64,000 bases of DNA from Zingiber officinale. Taxonomy: Eukaryota; Streptophyta; Magnoliopsida; Zingiberales; Zingiberaceae. The notes under the pieces are model-generated. The model ran no database searches. It had not been told where the DNA came from and saw only the letters and a list, made by a program, of their open reading frames with translations. Positions 26,363-39,269 of this stretch are shown piece by piece. The position numbers and the translations under genes are program-made. Within the stretch, counting starts at the first letter, position 1; every line of letters starts with the position of its first letter. The stretch lies in contig NC_056005.1 of NCBI RefSeq assembly GCF_018446385.1, positions 95,508,984 to 95,572,983 of the forward strand, written 5' to 3'.

Positions 26363-29119
26363 TGTCACACCCCGGACGAGTCCCTGTCCGAAGAAATTTC
26401 GGCAGCATCTCCCCTGTACGGCGGACAATCTGAAACTTCTACATAACACATATACCTCAGCCACAGGCGGCTGGAATAATAACAATAAGTAAAAGCAAAC
26501 ACCACGCAGTTACTATAATTTATTCAGCCTCTGGCTGTCACAACCACGCAGTTAAGATAATTAACAGAAAGATAATACTCTGACTCAAAATCCACCCTAT
26601 TCAACTACACTCGTAAAGCTCAAATCCGACGAACTCACCTCTTCTGCCCTCCAGGCAGGCATGTAGTAGAATAAAATCCAAATCATATCAAAAGTCCATC
26701 AAACGGAAGGATTCATACAATATCCATATGTAAAATCCAAAACAAGACTAAAACAAAGTCTGATAGAGAAAAGCTAAAATAAAATAACAACTCAAGAACC
26801 AGCAGATGAACTAGCACTACGTGCTGTGGGGACCAGCGACTGGAACTGCTCCGGACAGCCTCAATCTGAAAATATATCAACAATGGAGGCGGGGTGAGTC
26901 CAACACTCAGCAGGTACAACTGATATGCATAATAAAACAAATAACAGACAACACTAATCATGCGTACAGTCTCCTGAATACGAGAAGGATAAATGCAACT
27001 GAAACGAAAATCAGGAGATAACTGTACTAACCGGGATCAAAGTACAAAGGTAACAGGGTCGTCAGACCGGGAAAGTCATAATCCTGTATGCATGTCAATC
27101 ATATGCATCCATATAAATGCAGCAAGTAAATGCAGCAATCATAAACAATAAATGCAATAAATGCATATGGTGACCGTGCACTCTGACATCACTGCTCCTG
27201 ATGAGCGACCGAGTGGACGGGATGCTGTCGGAGTACTCCTGTCCTCTGACCCCAAATCATAAATGGGGGAGCTCAATGCTCTCATCTCCCGGTACACGAT
27301 GACGGGGAGGATATCTCTGCCGGCTACCACGCTGAGTCTCCTGACCAACGGAGCCAAACAGAGTCCACCATCTGCCGGCTACTACGCTGCTACACTAAAT
27401 GCCAGCGGAGCCTGCCGGCTGCCACGCTGAGTCCTCAGACCAACGGAGCCAAACAGCAGAACCGCCACACACCTATCTGATATACCACTAACCCATGGGT
27501 GGTGGTGGTGTGTGCAGTACATGTAACTGGCGATGAGCTCAACCATGGTGGAGCCGACAATCGCACAGCATGCAATCATGATGCATGACACTAAGCATGA
27601 CAATCTCATGAATAACATAATAATGACCATATAAATAATACAAAGTGTGTACCACTGGAAGATGTATCAGATAGAAGGTACACAAATCAGATAGGGCATC
27701 AAATAAACCCTAGATCCAGAAGATAACGTAGCATGTGGTTGGGTCACTACCTAAAGCATATATGATCAGGTAGATAATATGCAGTGCAGAATAAATATAC
27801 AAGCAAACATGTAACTATCATGTAGTGACCAACCGAAACAAAATGATTACACAATCACTGCTATATGTTAAACATATTATTATGCATATCAAAGACATAA
27901 GTCAAAGTACCCGCCTCCAATATAGATCGAGCTAAATGACCTCTGTGACGAAGTGCTCGTCCCGCGTCAATGTCCTGTATCCAACGGATATACGATTATT
28001 TAGCTAAATTCCTATAAATAGCTAAATAAATGCTTTAACCCTAAATTAGGGCAAAACCTTAATTTCATGTATCATAATCATGTTCCTTACCAAGATCCAC
28101 ATGATTATCTATCCAAATCCTCCAATTCGAAACATAAACTACAACAAATATTTCAAATACACCAAATCCACAACCAGGTATGACACTTACCTCCAACCAG
28201 TAGTCCTAAATTCCCTCTGCAAAGAAAAATTCCAAGCTCCGATCAGGAAAACAGCAAGAACGATCCAAAATCTTCTTCCTAGTGTAAAACAGGAAGAAAG
28301 TTACAAGCTGTTAAACCCAATCAACCAAAATCATTGAAATCCTGAAATTTCTCGTCCCTGCTTACCTTGAGGATTGCTGCTAGGACACGGGAACACTAGC
28401 GAGATGGTCGGCGTCGGCGCTGTGCGGAGACGCGACAGAGAGGAAGAAGGGCACAGAGGAGTCGGCCTCGTTGTGTGCAGCTGGGAGGAGCGGTGGTGGT
28501 GGCTCACGTGAGGAGATCGGCAAGGTAAGGGCTCGGCATTACTCTCGTCTGCCGACGTCGGCTGTGGTGATCGGCTGGCTAGGGCACAAAGAATGTCGGC
28601 GGCACCTTCGTGCGGCAGCGACACGGCTAGAGCACCAGTGGCCGGCGCTAGGAACTCCACGGCAAATGCTAGGGCTCCGGGTGGTCAACGGTGGCGCCGA
28701 CACTGGGCACAAACGCGCTTGCGGTGGATCGACAGTGGCGTCGGGGTGCTCTGCTAGGGCACCAAGGGTGCGGCTCAAGAGGAAGGAAATGATGGAGATG
28801 AAGAAATGGCCGGCGGCGGTTGCGGCGCTGATAGGGGAAGAAATGGATAGGGCACGCGCGCGGAAGAAGGCTCGGGCGTACAGGGGTTTTCGGCGAGGAA
28901 GAGAGGAAGTAAAGAAAAAAAAAAGGGAAAATAAATAAAGAAAAGGAATTAAGAAATTCAACTTTTCCTCATTTAAATGGGGTAGCCTAAACAGGCTTTT
29001 CCGGACCCCGTTTTTATCCCCGGTAACTCGTCCGTACGAGCTCCGAAAAATTCCCGAAAAATTTTCAAAAATTCCTGAAAATTCCCTTATTAATATTCGT
29101 ATATTTTCAGTATTTTACA
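26363..29119 (-). repeat. LTR (3' copy in element sense) of the gypsy element
   Basis: This 2757-bp repeat begins TGTCACACCCCGG and ends CAGTATTTTACA on +. It matches 34121-36881 over its whole length with scattered substitutions and a few short indels. A GC-rich block at about 28380-28900 leaves frames open on both strands (for example 28331-28660 and 28471-28938). The same frames recur in the partner LTR, so they are part of the LTR, not host genes. A purine-rich tract on the minus strand lies just inside (CATTCTCCCTCACT at 29119-29132). Confidence 0.9.
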
Positions 29120-29129
29120 TTCTCCCTCA

Positions 29130-30830
29130 CTAATAAAAATTTGGTCCCCAAATTTTATTATCTACCATCAGCAAGTACTACGACAGATATAGAAAGTATG
29201 AATGCTGAACGGTATACTAAATCATATACCTCAAGTGAAAAGATGGGGATATCGAGCTCGGACCGTATTCTCGAGCTCCCAAGTAGCCTCCTCATCCGAA
29301 TGATGCTGCCATCCAACTTTAACCAGCCGGATAGTCTTGTTCCGCAATTAACGCTTCTTCCGGTCTATAATCCATACCGGAATCACCTCATAAGTGACGT
29401 CAGGCTGAACGGGAACTGAGATATCTGTCAGCACATGCGTCGGGTCAGGTATGTATCTCCTCAGCATAGATACGCGGAATACATCGTGGACGCCTGCCAA
29501 AGACGGCGATAGTGCCAACCGGTAAGCTACCGCTCTAATCCTTTCCGAGATGTGGAAAAGTCCAATATATCGCGGAGCTAGCTTACCTTTGAGGCCAATC
29601 TCTTCACCCCTTTCGTGAGTGAAACTCGCAAAAATACATAGTCGTAAATGGAGAACTCTAAGAGTCTCCGACTCCGGTCAGTATAACACTTCCAGCAGTC
29701 TTATGCCTCTGACATCCTCTGTCCGATAGTAAGGACCACTCTGCCTCGCTGAGCTCTATGAGGTCCCAACAACTGGGCCTCTCGGATTCTTATCCTGATC
29801 GACGACTGAGCAATTATGGTAACAAGACTATCCTGCTCGGTCTGTCTCTGCTCCTCAAGGTCTAACACAGAGAAACCCTGAATCAAGTCTATAACCACAA
29901 CTCGTAGCAAGTTAAAGTCCCTCTGGACTTCTGGCTAAGTGCATCGGCAACCACATTAGCTTTTCCCGGGTGATAGCTAATGGTACACTCATAATCCTTC
30001 AGGAACTTCATCCATCTCCTCTGTCGAAGATTAAGTTCCTTCCAAGTAAAACAGATATTTGAGATTCGATGATCAGTGAGAATCTCAATGTAATATCATA
30101 CAGGTAATGCCGCCAAATCTTCAGGACAAAAATAATAGCGACCAACTCCATATCATGAACTGTGTATTTTTTTCTCATGCTCCTTCAACTATCGAGAAAC
30201 ATATGAGAATACTCTACCGTGCTGCATCAGAACAGCACTCATACCTTGTAGAGACGCGTCGGTGTAGAGGGCAAATCCGTCCTCTCTAGAAGGTAAAAAA
30301 ACAAAAAAAAATCAAAGCCGACACTAGTCTCCGCTTCAGCTCCTAGAAGCTGGTCTTGCAATCCTCAGTCCAAGTAAACTTCACGCCTTTCATGGTCAAG
30401 CGTGTAAGTAGCATAGCAATCCATGAGAAACCCTCAACGTATCTCCGGAATATCGAGTCAAACATAGGAAGTTACGAGCTTCTTCTATAGACTCCGTCTA
30501 TTCCCAACGGTAACTACATCGATCTCCTGTGGGACCACGGTATACTCCTACTGGTGACCGTGTATCTCAAACATCTCACAGAAGACAACCAAAATACGCA
30601 GTACTGATCTTCACATCTAGACATTTCCATCGAAACATCTCTAGAACTATGCAAAGATAATGTGCGTGACTCACCGTGGATCCGAAATAGACCACAACAT
30701 CGTCAACAAAGACAATGAAAACCGATCCCATCATCCTGGGAATACCAAAACCATCATGTCACTGAAAACATCTAAGGCACTGTAAACCTATATGGCAAAA
30801 AAAAAATAAAAACCAAGACACATAATATCC
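29130..30830 (-). mobile_element. Decayed gypsy pol remnant
   Basis: Read on the minus strand, fragments resemble an integrase C-terminus and chromovirus-like tail (about 29250-29650, with words similar to NKTIRLVKV and RYIPDPTHVL) and the RT/RNase H junction (about 30330-30400, similar to FTWTEDCKTSFQELK). No long open frame survives, and the region carries many disruptions. The lineage call (Tekay/Del-like chromovirus) rests on these short resemblances and on LTR style, so it is tentative. Confidence 0.55.
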
Positions 30831-33640
30831 GTATCACAGACATTCTTATCCATAAGATCTCCGATAATAAATCAAAAAAATCTGATCATCATCAACATAA
30901 ATCACCAAAGAATAAATTATCCAGTATGAGAGCAACGCTCCATCACAGGAAACACCACATATGTGGGAGCAACGCTCTACCACAAGAAATCCTCAATATG
31001 TAAGAGCAACGCTCTATCACAAACCAACAATAATATGTGGGAGCTCCGCTCCACCACAAACGATCCATAAATGTCCAAGGCACCTAACAATCCAACTAGA
31101 GACTGCACGAAATCTCTCTACCACAAATCATTGTGGTTAGCCTAGGCTATAACAACCTAGTAAACTAATCAAATCCATCATCAACTCTATCAGCATCCTA
31201 GTGGGTCATCCACTGATAGGAGAATTAGTTGATGAGTTAATCCAACAAATGACATAATGCAGTCACTCCACATTCTGCATTCAGCATAAGTAGAATCATC
31301 ATGCTGCTACCAATATATACCTGGCACACGTGCTCACACAATATATGTATGATCGACATAATCCTCCAATTAGTACACACCAAACATACTCACAACATAG
31401 GTATAAATCATCGTGATATCTCCAACAATGCATACCGAACCCATGTGCAAAATCAACATAGGTAAAATCAACAATACACCTCAAACAACACTCACATAAC
31501 ATATAGTATAACCAACATATACTTCTAATAAAACATATTAAACCCGGGTGTACTCACAATCAAACATAATAAAAAAAGATACCTCAGATACCACACTAAA
31601 CACATATGTACATATCACAACTCAGATTAAATCGACAAAATGCCTCCATCAAAACACCACCGATGTATTTATACTACAACTCGGATTTAATTGACAAGAT
31701 ATCTTCAATAATACATCCAGATACATACACCGAACTATATATCTATGATCTACAAGAAACCTTCAAACCATATCAGAACATGGATACATATACTACTTGC
31801 AAATGGACAGTCTACCATAGGACTCCTACAACACATAACAATCATAATATACATGCAACATAGACATGCAAAATCAGCATACCAGCTCAACCAAAGAGAC
31901 CAACCTTATGCTACCAACACTCATGGGTTACGGGTATATCTAAACAAAATTCATGCATATGTATCAAGCATGAATACATCAATCAAAAGCAACCCAAAAT
32001 AAAGCAGCCTAATCATCCAGTAACAACCCTGCTCTAGGTTCAAAGGAACTAATATCGGACAAGAAAGATATACACACCATGGTATAACATTGCAAGTCAA
32101 TGTCATACACTACCAAGACCATATCTAATGGGGAAAATTTTTATCATCATAAATCCAAATGTACTCTCCCAGTATACACTAGTAACGATTATATCCCATA
32201 AGTGTTAAGCAATTAGCTCTACACTTCCTTACATCAGCAGGGTCACATATCCCAATGCACCCTCTAAGTTATCCCACCAGGTATATACAGTCCACGGTCA
32301 AAGTTTTCATGGAATATGATACATCGATCCTCTATAACCTATCCAAGTCGTCAGTGATATATGGCTAAATCAGTCCTTTCCACGTCAGTACAAAACATGT
32401 ACTCAAATGTGCTTTAGATACATAACTAAGCACAAATATCCTAAAGGTTCGAACCTCTAAAAATAGAGTATGGCAATCCTCTACTGATCAACCAACAAAA
32501 CTAAATCATTCATCTACTAACTAATCAAGAATACCTTAATCCTCCACAAGCAACTAAGGTATATCAAACCACAACTACCCAACTCGACAAACATAAATCA
32601 GTCTTCTACTGACCGATTTAACAAAAGTAAATCAATATTTACTGACGAAAATTAACTAAGATAAAATGGTATACAACATTGTCAAATAACTAAATCAGTT
32701 CATGGGTCAATTCAACACTAATTACATCAACTCAAACTAGAAAATGTCAACCCACATAATATCATATGTATAAATGTGTACGACCTGAAAGACAAAAGTC
32801 AGAATTCAAGAACATCAAAACACCCTCATTTTTTTTTATCCTCAAAATATCAGCCCAAACAATATCAGGTGAATAAGTCTTTACTCCACATAAGAGCATA
32901 TTAACATTCAAAACATCGATCATTATTTATCCACATAATCCAATATCAGAGGAAGCATATATCAATTTTTATCATCCTGTTAACTAACCACAACTAACCA
33001 GATTCATTAAAATTTCATGGGCACACTCAACCGTAAACTCTCTAGCACCTAATTTATAATCTGAGCACCAACTATAATCATCAAACCTGTAAATATCATA
33101 CATGACACTCATTATGTCACCATCAACGACATCCTAAATATAAATCATCAAAATAGTTATCCACTAATAGATCATCAAAACAAATATCTAGTAATGATCA
33201 TCAGACAACCACATAACATTTATCCTCATAAATCATTAGAAATCAACATATCACACTACCTGATCTCACAATATCCCTCAACCTCAAACTATTCTCAACA
33301 ATGATCAAACATGATACCCCCCAATGACCAATACCCATCGTATCGGGTACCCTAATATCCAAAAGGTATGAGTATAAAAACTCTACTGGCTAAGTCAACA
33401 GGTATCATCCAGCTAACAATAGCAGAGGCTGGTATGTGCCTCCATCTCCTACGAGTAGTAACAGAAGCTAAAACTACTGATGGTATGATAAGAAAAATCA
33501 CCAGAGACTATAATCCTTGATCTCTATTAAGGTCAACCATGCTCAATGGCTAACCCATCACATGTAATATGTGCTACAACAACCAAACAGGTACTAAATA
33601 AAAGAAACGCTAATACCTGTCATAAACTATAAAATTAAAC
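30830..33640. other. Non-coding A/C-rich interior of the gypsy element
   Basis: There are about 2.8 kb without protein-like frames. Near 30915-31070 short direct repeats of the type GGGAGCAACGCTCTACCACAA recur about four times. The rest is A/C-rich on + with no recognised domain. Confidence 0.6.
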
Positions 33641-33875
33641 ATCATACCTATATGTCGTCTGGAGATGTTCCATCGCTGTCCAGCCCCCAAATTGACCTCG
33701 GAATTCCGTACGAGAAAAACAACACTGGAAATCCATATAAATCAATAACGGAAGTCCATAACAAAATCGAAACGGAAAATCCGTGCAACCCAAAATAACT
33801 GCCCAGACTAATCTGTCTCGCAACTAGGGCTAGTATAAAAAATGTCCAAAATACCAAACGCAGGTATCACACCCT

Positions 33876-34114
33876 GCTCTGATACCAATGAATTGGTATC
33901 AGATAATCTCAAAAATCCAACACACGGAAACCCAACAAATATCGCCAAACTTTGGCGCTCTGATACCATATAAATTGGTATCAGGTTATCCCAAATATCC
34001 AAAATATGAAAACAACGATCGCAAAACTTCTCGCTGATACTAAATAAATTAGTATCAGATAAATCTCGGAAATCCAAAACGCATAGCAAGTATCGTTAAC
34101 CTGCTCTGATACCA
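33876..34114 (-). repeat. Series of four primer-binding-site-like dyads
   Basis: GCTCTGATACCA occurs at 33876-33887, 33957-33968 and 34103-34114, and a related GCTGATACTA at 34033-34042. The last full copy, next to the LTR, is the expected primer binding site. The three upstream ones are each followed by their own inverse (for example TTGGTATCAG ending at 33902, TTGGTATCAG ending at 33984 and TTAGTATCAG ending at 34058), giving dyads about 24-26 bp long at spacings of roughly 70-81 bp. Confidence 0.88.
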
Positions 34115-34120
34115 CTAAAT

Positions 34121-36881
34121 TGTCACGCCCCGGACGAGTCCCTGTCCGAAGAAATTTCGGCAGCATCTCCCTGTACGGCGGACAATCTGAAACTTCTACA
34201 TAACACATATACCTCAGCCACAGGCGGCTGGAATAATAACAATAAGTAAAAGCAAACACCACGCAGTTACTATAATTTATTCAGCCTCTGGCTGTCACAA
34301 CCACGCAGTTAAGATAATTAAACAGAAAGATAATACTTTGACTCGAAATTCACCCTACTCAACTACACTCGTAAAGCTCAAATCCGACGAACTCACCTCT
34401 TCTGCCCTCCAGGCAGGCATGTAGTAGAATAAAATCCAAATCATACGAAAAGTCCATCAAACGGAAGGATTCATACAATATCCATATGTAAAATCCAAAA
34501 CAAGACTAAAACAAAGTCTGATAGAGAAAAACTAAAATAAAATAACAACTCAAGAACCAGCAGATGAACTAGCACTACGTGCTGTGGGGACCAGCGACTG
34601 GAACTACTCCGGACAGCCTCAACCTGAAAATATATCAACAATGGAGGCGGGGTGAGTCCAACACTCAGCAGGTACAACTGATATGCATAATAAAACAAAT
34701 AACAGACAACACTAATCATGCGTACAGTCTCCTGAATACGAGAAGGATAAATGCAATTGAAACGAAAATCAGGAGATAACTGTACTAACCGGGATCAAAG
34801 TACAAAGGTAACAGGGTCGTCAGACCGGGAAAGTCATAATCCTGTATGCATGTCAATCATATGCATCCATATAAATGCAGCAAGTAAATGCAGCAATCAT
34901 AAACAATAAATGCATATGGTGACCGTGCACTCTGATATCACTGCTCCTGATGAGCGACCGAGTGGACGGGATGCTGTCGGAGTACTCCTGTCCTCTGACC
35001 CCAAATCATAAATGGGGAAGCTCAATGCTCTCATCTCCCGGTACACGATGACGGGGAGGATATCTCTGCCGGCTACCACGCTGAGTCTCCTGACCAATGG
35101 AGCCAAACAGAGTCCATCATCTGCCGGCTACTACGCTGCTACACTAAATGCCAGCGGAGCCAAACAGAGCGGAACTGACTACCGGCTACCACGCTGAGTC
35201 CTCAGACCAACGGAGCCAAACAGCAGAACCGCCACACACCTGTCTGATATACCACTAACCCATGGGTGGTGGTGGTGTGTGCAGTACATGTAACTGGCGA
35301 TGAGCTCAACCATGGTGGAGCCGACAATCGCACAGCATGCAATAATGATGCATGACACTAAGCATGACAATCTCATGAATAACATAATAATGACCATATA
35401 AATAATACAAAGTGTGTACCACTGGAAGATGTATCAGATAGAAGGTACACAAATCAGATAGGGCATCAAATAAACCCTAGATCCAGAAGATAACGTAGCA
35501 TGTGGTTGGGTCACTACCTAAAGCATATATGATCAGGTAGATAATATGCAGTGCAGAATAAATATACAAGCAAACATGTAACTATCATGTAGTGACCAAC
35601 CGAAACAAAATGATTACACAATCACTGCTATATGTTAAACATATTATTATGCATATCAAAGACATAAGTCAAAGTACCCGCCTCCAATATAGATCGAGCT
35701 AAATGACCTCTGTGACGAAGTGCTCGTCCCGCGTCAATGTCCTGTATCCAGCGGATATACGATTATTTAGCTAAATTCCTATAAATAGCTAAATAAATGC
35801 TTTAACCCTAAATTAGGGCAAAACCTTAATTTCATGTATCATAATCATGTTCCTTACCAAGATCCACATGATTATCTATCCAAATCCTCCAATTCGAAAC
35901 ATAAACTACAACAAATATTTCAAATACACCAAATCCACAACCAGGTATGGCACTTACCTCCAACCAGTAGCCCTAAATTCCCTCTGCAAAGAAAAATTCC
36001 AAGCTCCGATCAGGAAAACAGCAAGAACGATCCAAAATCTTCTTCCTAGTGTAAAACAGGAAGAAAGTTACAAGCTGTTAAACCCAATCAACCAAAATCA
36101 TTGAAATCCTGAAATTTCTCGTCCCTGCTTACCTTGAGGATTGCTGCTAGGACACGGGAACACTGGCGAGATGGTCGGCGTCGGCGCTGTGCCGAGACGC
36201 GGCAGAGAGGAAGAAGGGCATAGAGGAGTCAGCCTCGTTGTGTGCAGCGGGGAGGAGCGGTGGTGGTGGCTCACGTGAGGAGATCGGCAAGGCAAGGGCT
36301 CGGCGTTACTCTCGTCTGCCGACGTCGGCTGTGGTGATCGGCTGGCTAGGGCACAGAGAATGTCGGCGGCACCTTCATGCGGCAGCGGCACAGCTAGAGC
36401 ACCAGTGGCCGGCGCTAGGAACTCCACGGCAAATGCTAGGGCTCCGGGTGGTCGACGGTGGCGCCGGCACTAGGCACAAACGCGCTTGCGGTGGATCGGC
36501 AGTGGCGTCGGGGTGCTCTGCTAGGGCACCAAGGGTGCGGCTCAAGAGGAAGGAAATGAAGGAGATGAAGAAATGGCCGGCGGCGGTTGCGGCGCTGATA
36601 GGGGAAGAAACGGCTAGGGCACGCGCGCGGAAGAAGGCTCGGGCGTACAGGGGTTTTCGGCGAGGAAGAGAGGAAGTAAAGAAAAAAAAAGAAAAGGGAA
36701 AAATAAATAAAGAAAAGGAATTAAGAAATTCAACTTTTCCTCATTTAAATGGGGTAGCCTAAATAGGCTTTTCCGGACCCCGTTTTTATCCCCGGCAACT
36801 CATCCGTACGAGCTCCGAAAAATTCCCGAAAAATTCCTGAAAATTCCCTTATTAATATTCGTATATTTTCAGTATTTTACA
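34121..36881 (-). repeat. LTR (5' copy in element sense) of the gypsy element
   Basis: This 2761-bp partner of 26363-29119 begins TGTCACGCCCCGG and ends at TTTTACA before the AAGAC duplication. In element sense it reads TGTAAAATACTG at the start and GGGGCGTGACA at the end. Confidence 0.9.
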
Positions 36882-37465
36882 AAGACAGTTGAGGGGGGTG
36901 GGGAGAGCCCCCCATGTCGGTTGCCTCTCAGGTGTGTAACTCCTTTTCTTGCCAATATATATACACACACATGGTGTCGATTTGCTAGGCGTCTCGCATG
37001 GGCACTTAAGTGTACACAGGACACTCAAAAGTGATCCAAGCGTTTAATTGCAATTGGGTGTGCAACGATATATAAAAGGATTTAATAGTTTATGTAAAAA
37101 AATAAAAAATAATAATCACAATTAGACTTATTGATCATCCTTGAGATAATTTGTCCGGTTCACGAAAGTTTCCCATCGGGCACCAGGATAAATGGGGAAG
37201 CGCACGCTGTAGCCAGCCTAGAAGCCAAACATTCTTTGATTGCGCCCCCCATTTGGAGGAATAATTTTTACAAATATACCATAGCTAGGGATCGAATTGC
37301 GTATGCATGAGTGACAATCTGGATTTCCTACCACGACATCATATCCCCGGATGATACATGATATAGTGGCGTAATCTTGATAATTAATCATCATCCCACA
37401 TATTTTGATTAGTAATGTGTAGGTTGCCATCTAAGTTGATGATTGTGCATAATAAGGTAGGTAAG

Positions 37466-38002
37466 AGTATCCATATCAGTTTTTCTATCATTATATTTAA
37501 AATTTAGGATAAATAATTCACTTTATCAAATTTAGATAATTACTTTTCACTATACATTATATTAATTACTCTAAAATTTTTATCATTCTTAATTTTTTAT
37601 TATTTTTTCTTTTTCTTCTATCTATTATTATTATATTTATTTAATGAGCGGAAGGAGAGATTGAAAACAATGGATGGAAAAAAGGGAAATTAAAAATAAA
37701 TATTATTTTATTTTTAGGGTAGAGGTTAATTTTTTAAATTTGGAGAATCATTATTTATCAAATTTAAATTTAGAAAATGGATAGGGTAATTATTTAGGAT
37801 AAATTTTTTAAGAAAATTGATATATTTAAGGAAAAAATCTCAATGAAAAATTCAAGAATAGACATATAAATTTATGGGGCCACAAAAAGTGAAATAGTGG
37901 ATCATGAATTTATATGCCTATCCTTGAGTTTTATTTTTAAGATTTTTTCTTTAAATATATCATTGCTCAATTTTTAAATAGGATAGCTAATATGAATGTT
38001 CT
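37466..38002 (+). mobile_element. MITE-like element, copy A
   Basis: This block matches 57005-57405 in inverted orientation. Shared words include TTTAGGATAAAT, CTAAAATTTTTAT and TTTTCACTAYAC. Its two ends are imperfect inverted repeats (GAGTATCCATATCAG on the left; AGAACATTCATATTAG on the minus strand from the right). It has no coding capacity. It contains an extra hairpin-forming segment near its right end (37818-37975) that copy B lacks. Confidence 0.65.
37818..37975. repeat. Long imperfect inverted repeat (foldback) within MITE copy A
   Basis: The arm TTGATATATTTAAGGAAAAA...CATATAAATTTA (about 37818-37875) is mirrored by TAAATTTATATGCCTATCCTTGAG...AAATATATCA (about 37908-37970). The arms are about 57 bp with a loop of about 35 bp. 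The transcript could form a hairpin. Confidence 0.8.
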
Positions 38003-38537
38003 AAGATGGATATCTTACTTCACACATCACGATGAGCATCTAAATTTTCTTTGTGTTTTGATATATTTTTTTACTTAATAATATTATAACTTAACTCGTA
38101 AAATACATAATCGAGATTTTTTTAAAAAATAAATAAATAATTAGTACATTTTTAATTTAATAAAAAAATAAATAATGAATCTGATTTTGTCTAAATAGTG
38201 AAATATTTTATTTATTTATTATTTGTTTTCAAATTATTAACGACAATAACGACTGTTTAAACTTTTTTGAAATGCAATAGTTCGTGCAACAAATATATTT
38301 AACAAAAAGGAAAAAAGCCCTTTTTCTTCGAAATTCCATATTTTCTCCCACCTCTCGATTCTTATCAGTTATCGCCCTGATAATCTATGACAAACACAAT
38401 TCGACGGCAGAATCCCTACCGTTTGCCATTCTCGCCGTACACATGGACGGCCAGGATAATTAGATAAGGCTTCGATCCGTGGGCCTGCTCTCGCCGCCAA
38501 TAGCATGTCTCGATTACTAACTTCCTCCACCTTCCAC

Positions 38538-38544
38538 TATAAAA
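38538..38544 (+). promoter_or_regulatory. TATA box of the histone H1 gene
   Basis: TATAAAA lies 42 bases upstream of the H1 start codon in an otherwise GC-richer stretch. This predicts a very short leader. Confidence 0.75.
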
Positions 38545-38585
38545 GCTCGACGTCCTCGTAATTTTGGTTATCCTTGGAAGAAGCC

Positions 38586-39269
38586 ATGGCCGACGTCGTA
38601 GCAGAGACGGCGGCTCCTGCCGAGAAGAAACCGGGGAAGGAGAAGAAGGCGAGGGCGCCGAAAGCTGCAAGGGAGAAGAAGTCCAAAGGTTCGAAGTCTT
38701 CCTCCCCTGCTCACCCTCCTTATTTCCAGGTAAGAACTAAAAAGTCATGTCTCTTTGGAATTTTGGTAGGCGATTTGATGCTTATTGTCGGGAAAGATCG
38801 ATTTTCTGTGCTTGCGTGTGTTTAGATGATTAAAGAGGCGATTTTGGCGTTGAACGAGAAGACTGGATCGAGCCCCCACGCGATCGCCAAGTTCATGGAG
38901 GGGAAACACAAGGGAGTTCTGCCGGATAACTTCAAGAAGGTTTTGGCTGTCCAACTAAAGAATTCCACGACGAAGGGGAAACTAGTGAAGGTGAAGGCTT
39001 CGTTCAAGTTGTCGTCCTCCGGAAAGAAGGACTTGAAGAAGGTTGCCAAGAAACCAGAGAAGAAGCTGGTGGTGGAGACGAAGAAGCCTAGGGAAACGAG
39101 GAAGAGGAAGGTACCTTCCGAACCTGCGCCGAAGAAGGCCCCAAAAACTTCTAAGGAGAAAAGAGCTCCCGCAAAGAAGGCAAAGGCGCCGCTGGTTTCT
39201 CCCAAACCAAAGCAGCCTAAATCGATCAAGTCCCCTGCGGCGAAGAGGGCCCGAAAGGCCGCGGCTTGA
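38586..39269 (+). CDS. Linker histone H1, 195 aa, two exons
   Basis: Exon 1 is 38586-38729 (48 codons) and exon 2 is 38826-39269. The intron 38730-38825 has GTAAGA...TTTAG borders and falls between codons. The protein has a basic Lys/Ala-rich N-tail (residues 1-40), a globular GH1 winged-helix domain (about 43-110: HPPYFQMIKEAILALNEKTG, SPHAIAKFMEGKH, LPDNFKKVLAVQLKN) and a Lys/Pro/Ala-rich C-tail. The intron inside the first helix region of the GH1 domain is a familiar position in plant H1 genes. H1 binds linker DNA at the nucleosome entry and exit and compacts chromatin. At 195 residues it is among the shorter plant H1 proteins. The tail has few canonical SPKK motifs. The gene sits 641 bases upstream of RAD1 on the same strand. 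Confidence 0.95.

Larger units (their letters stand above)
26363..36881 (-). mobile_element. Ty3/gypsy LTR retrotransposon (chromovirus-like), minus orientation, pol decayed
   Basis: The element is 10.5 kb with LTRs 26363-29119 and 34121-36881 and the 5-bp duplication AAGAC at both sides (26358-26362 and 36882-36886). The primer binding site beside the right LTR (34103-34114) sets the minus orientation. The LTRs are very similar by eye, so insertion is recent. The interior has a heavily decayed pol remnant on the left (about 29130-30830), an A/C-rich region without coding signal (about 30830-33640), and a set of primer-site-like dyads (33876-34114). It looks structurally whole but coding-defective, with many breaks in pol. 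Confidence 0.85.
36887..38537. other. Intergenic region before the histone H1 gene
   Basis: No gene is recognised in 36887-37465, which is moderately AT-rich. A MITE-like block fills about 37466-38002. The remainder is AT-rich up to the H1 promoter. Confidence 0.6.

Noticed and set aside
28471-28938. Possible host gene in the GC-rich part of the gypsy LTR
   Set aside because: The same sequence occurs in the other LTR and no known domain is present.
30915-31070. CRISPR-like short direct repeats (GGGAGCAACGCTCTACCACAA type)
   Set aside because: Only about four degenerate copies inside a plant retrotransposon; not a CRISPR array.
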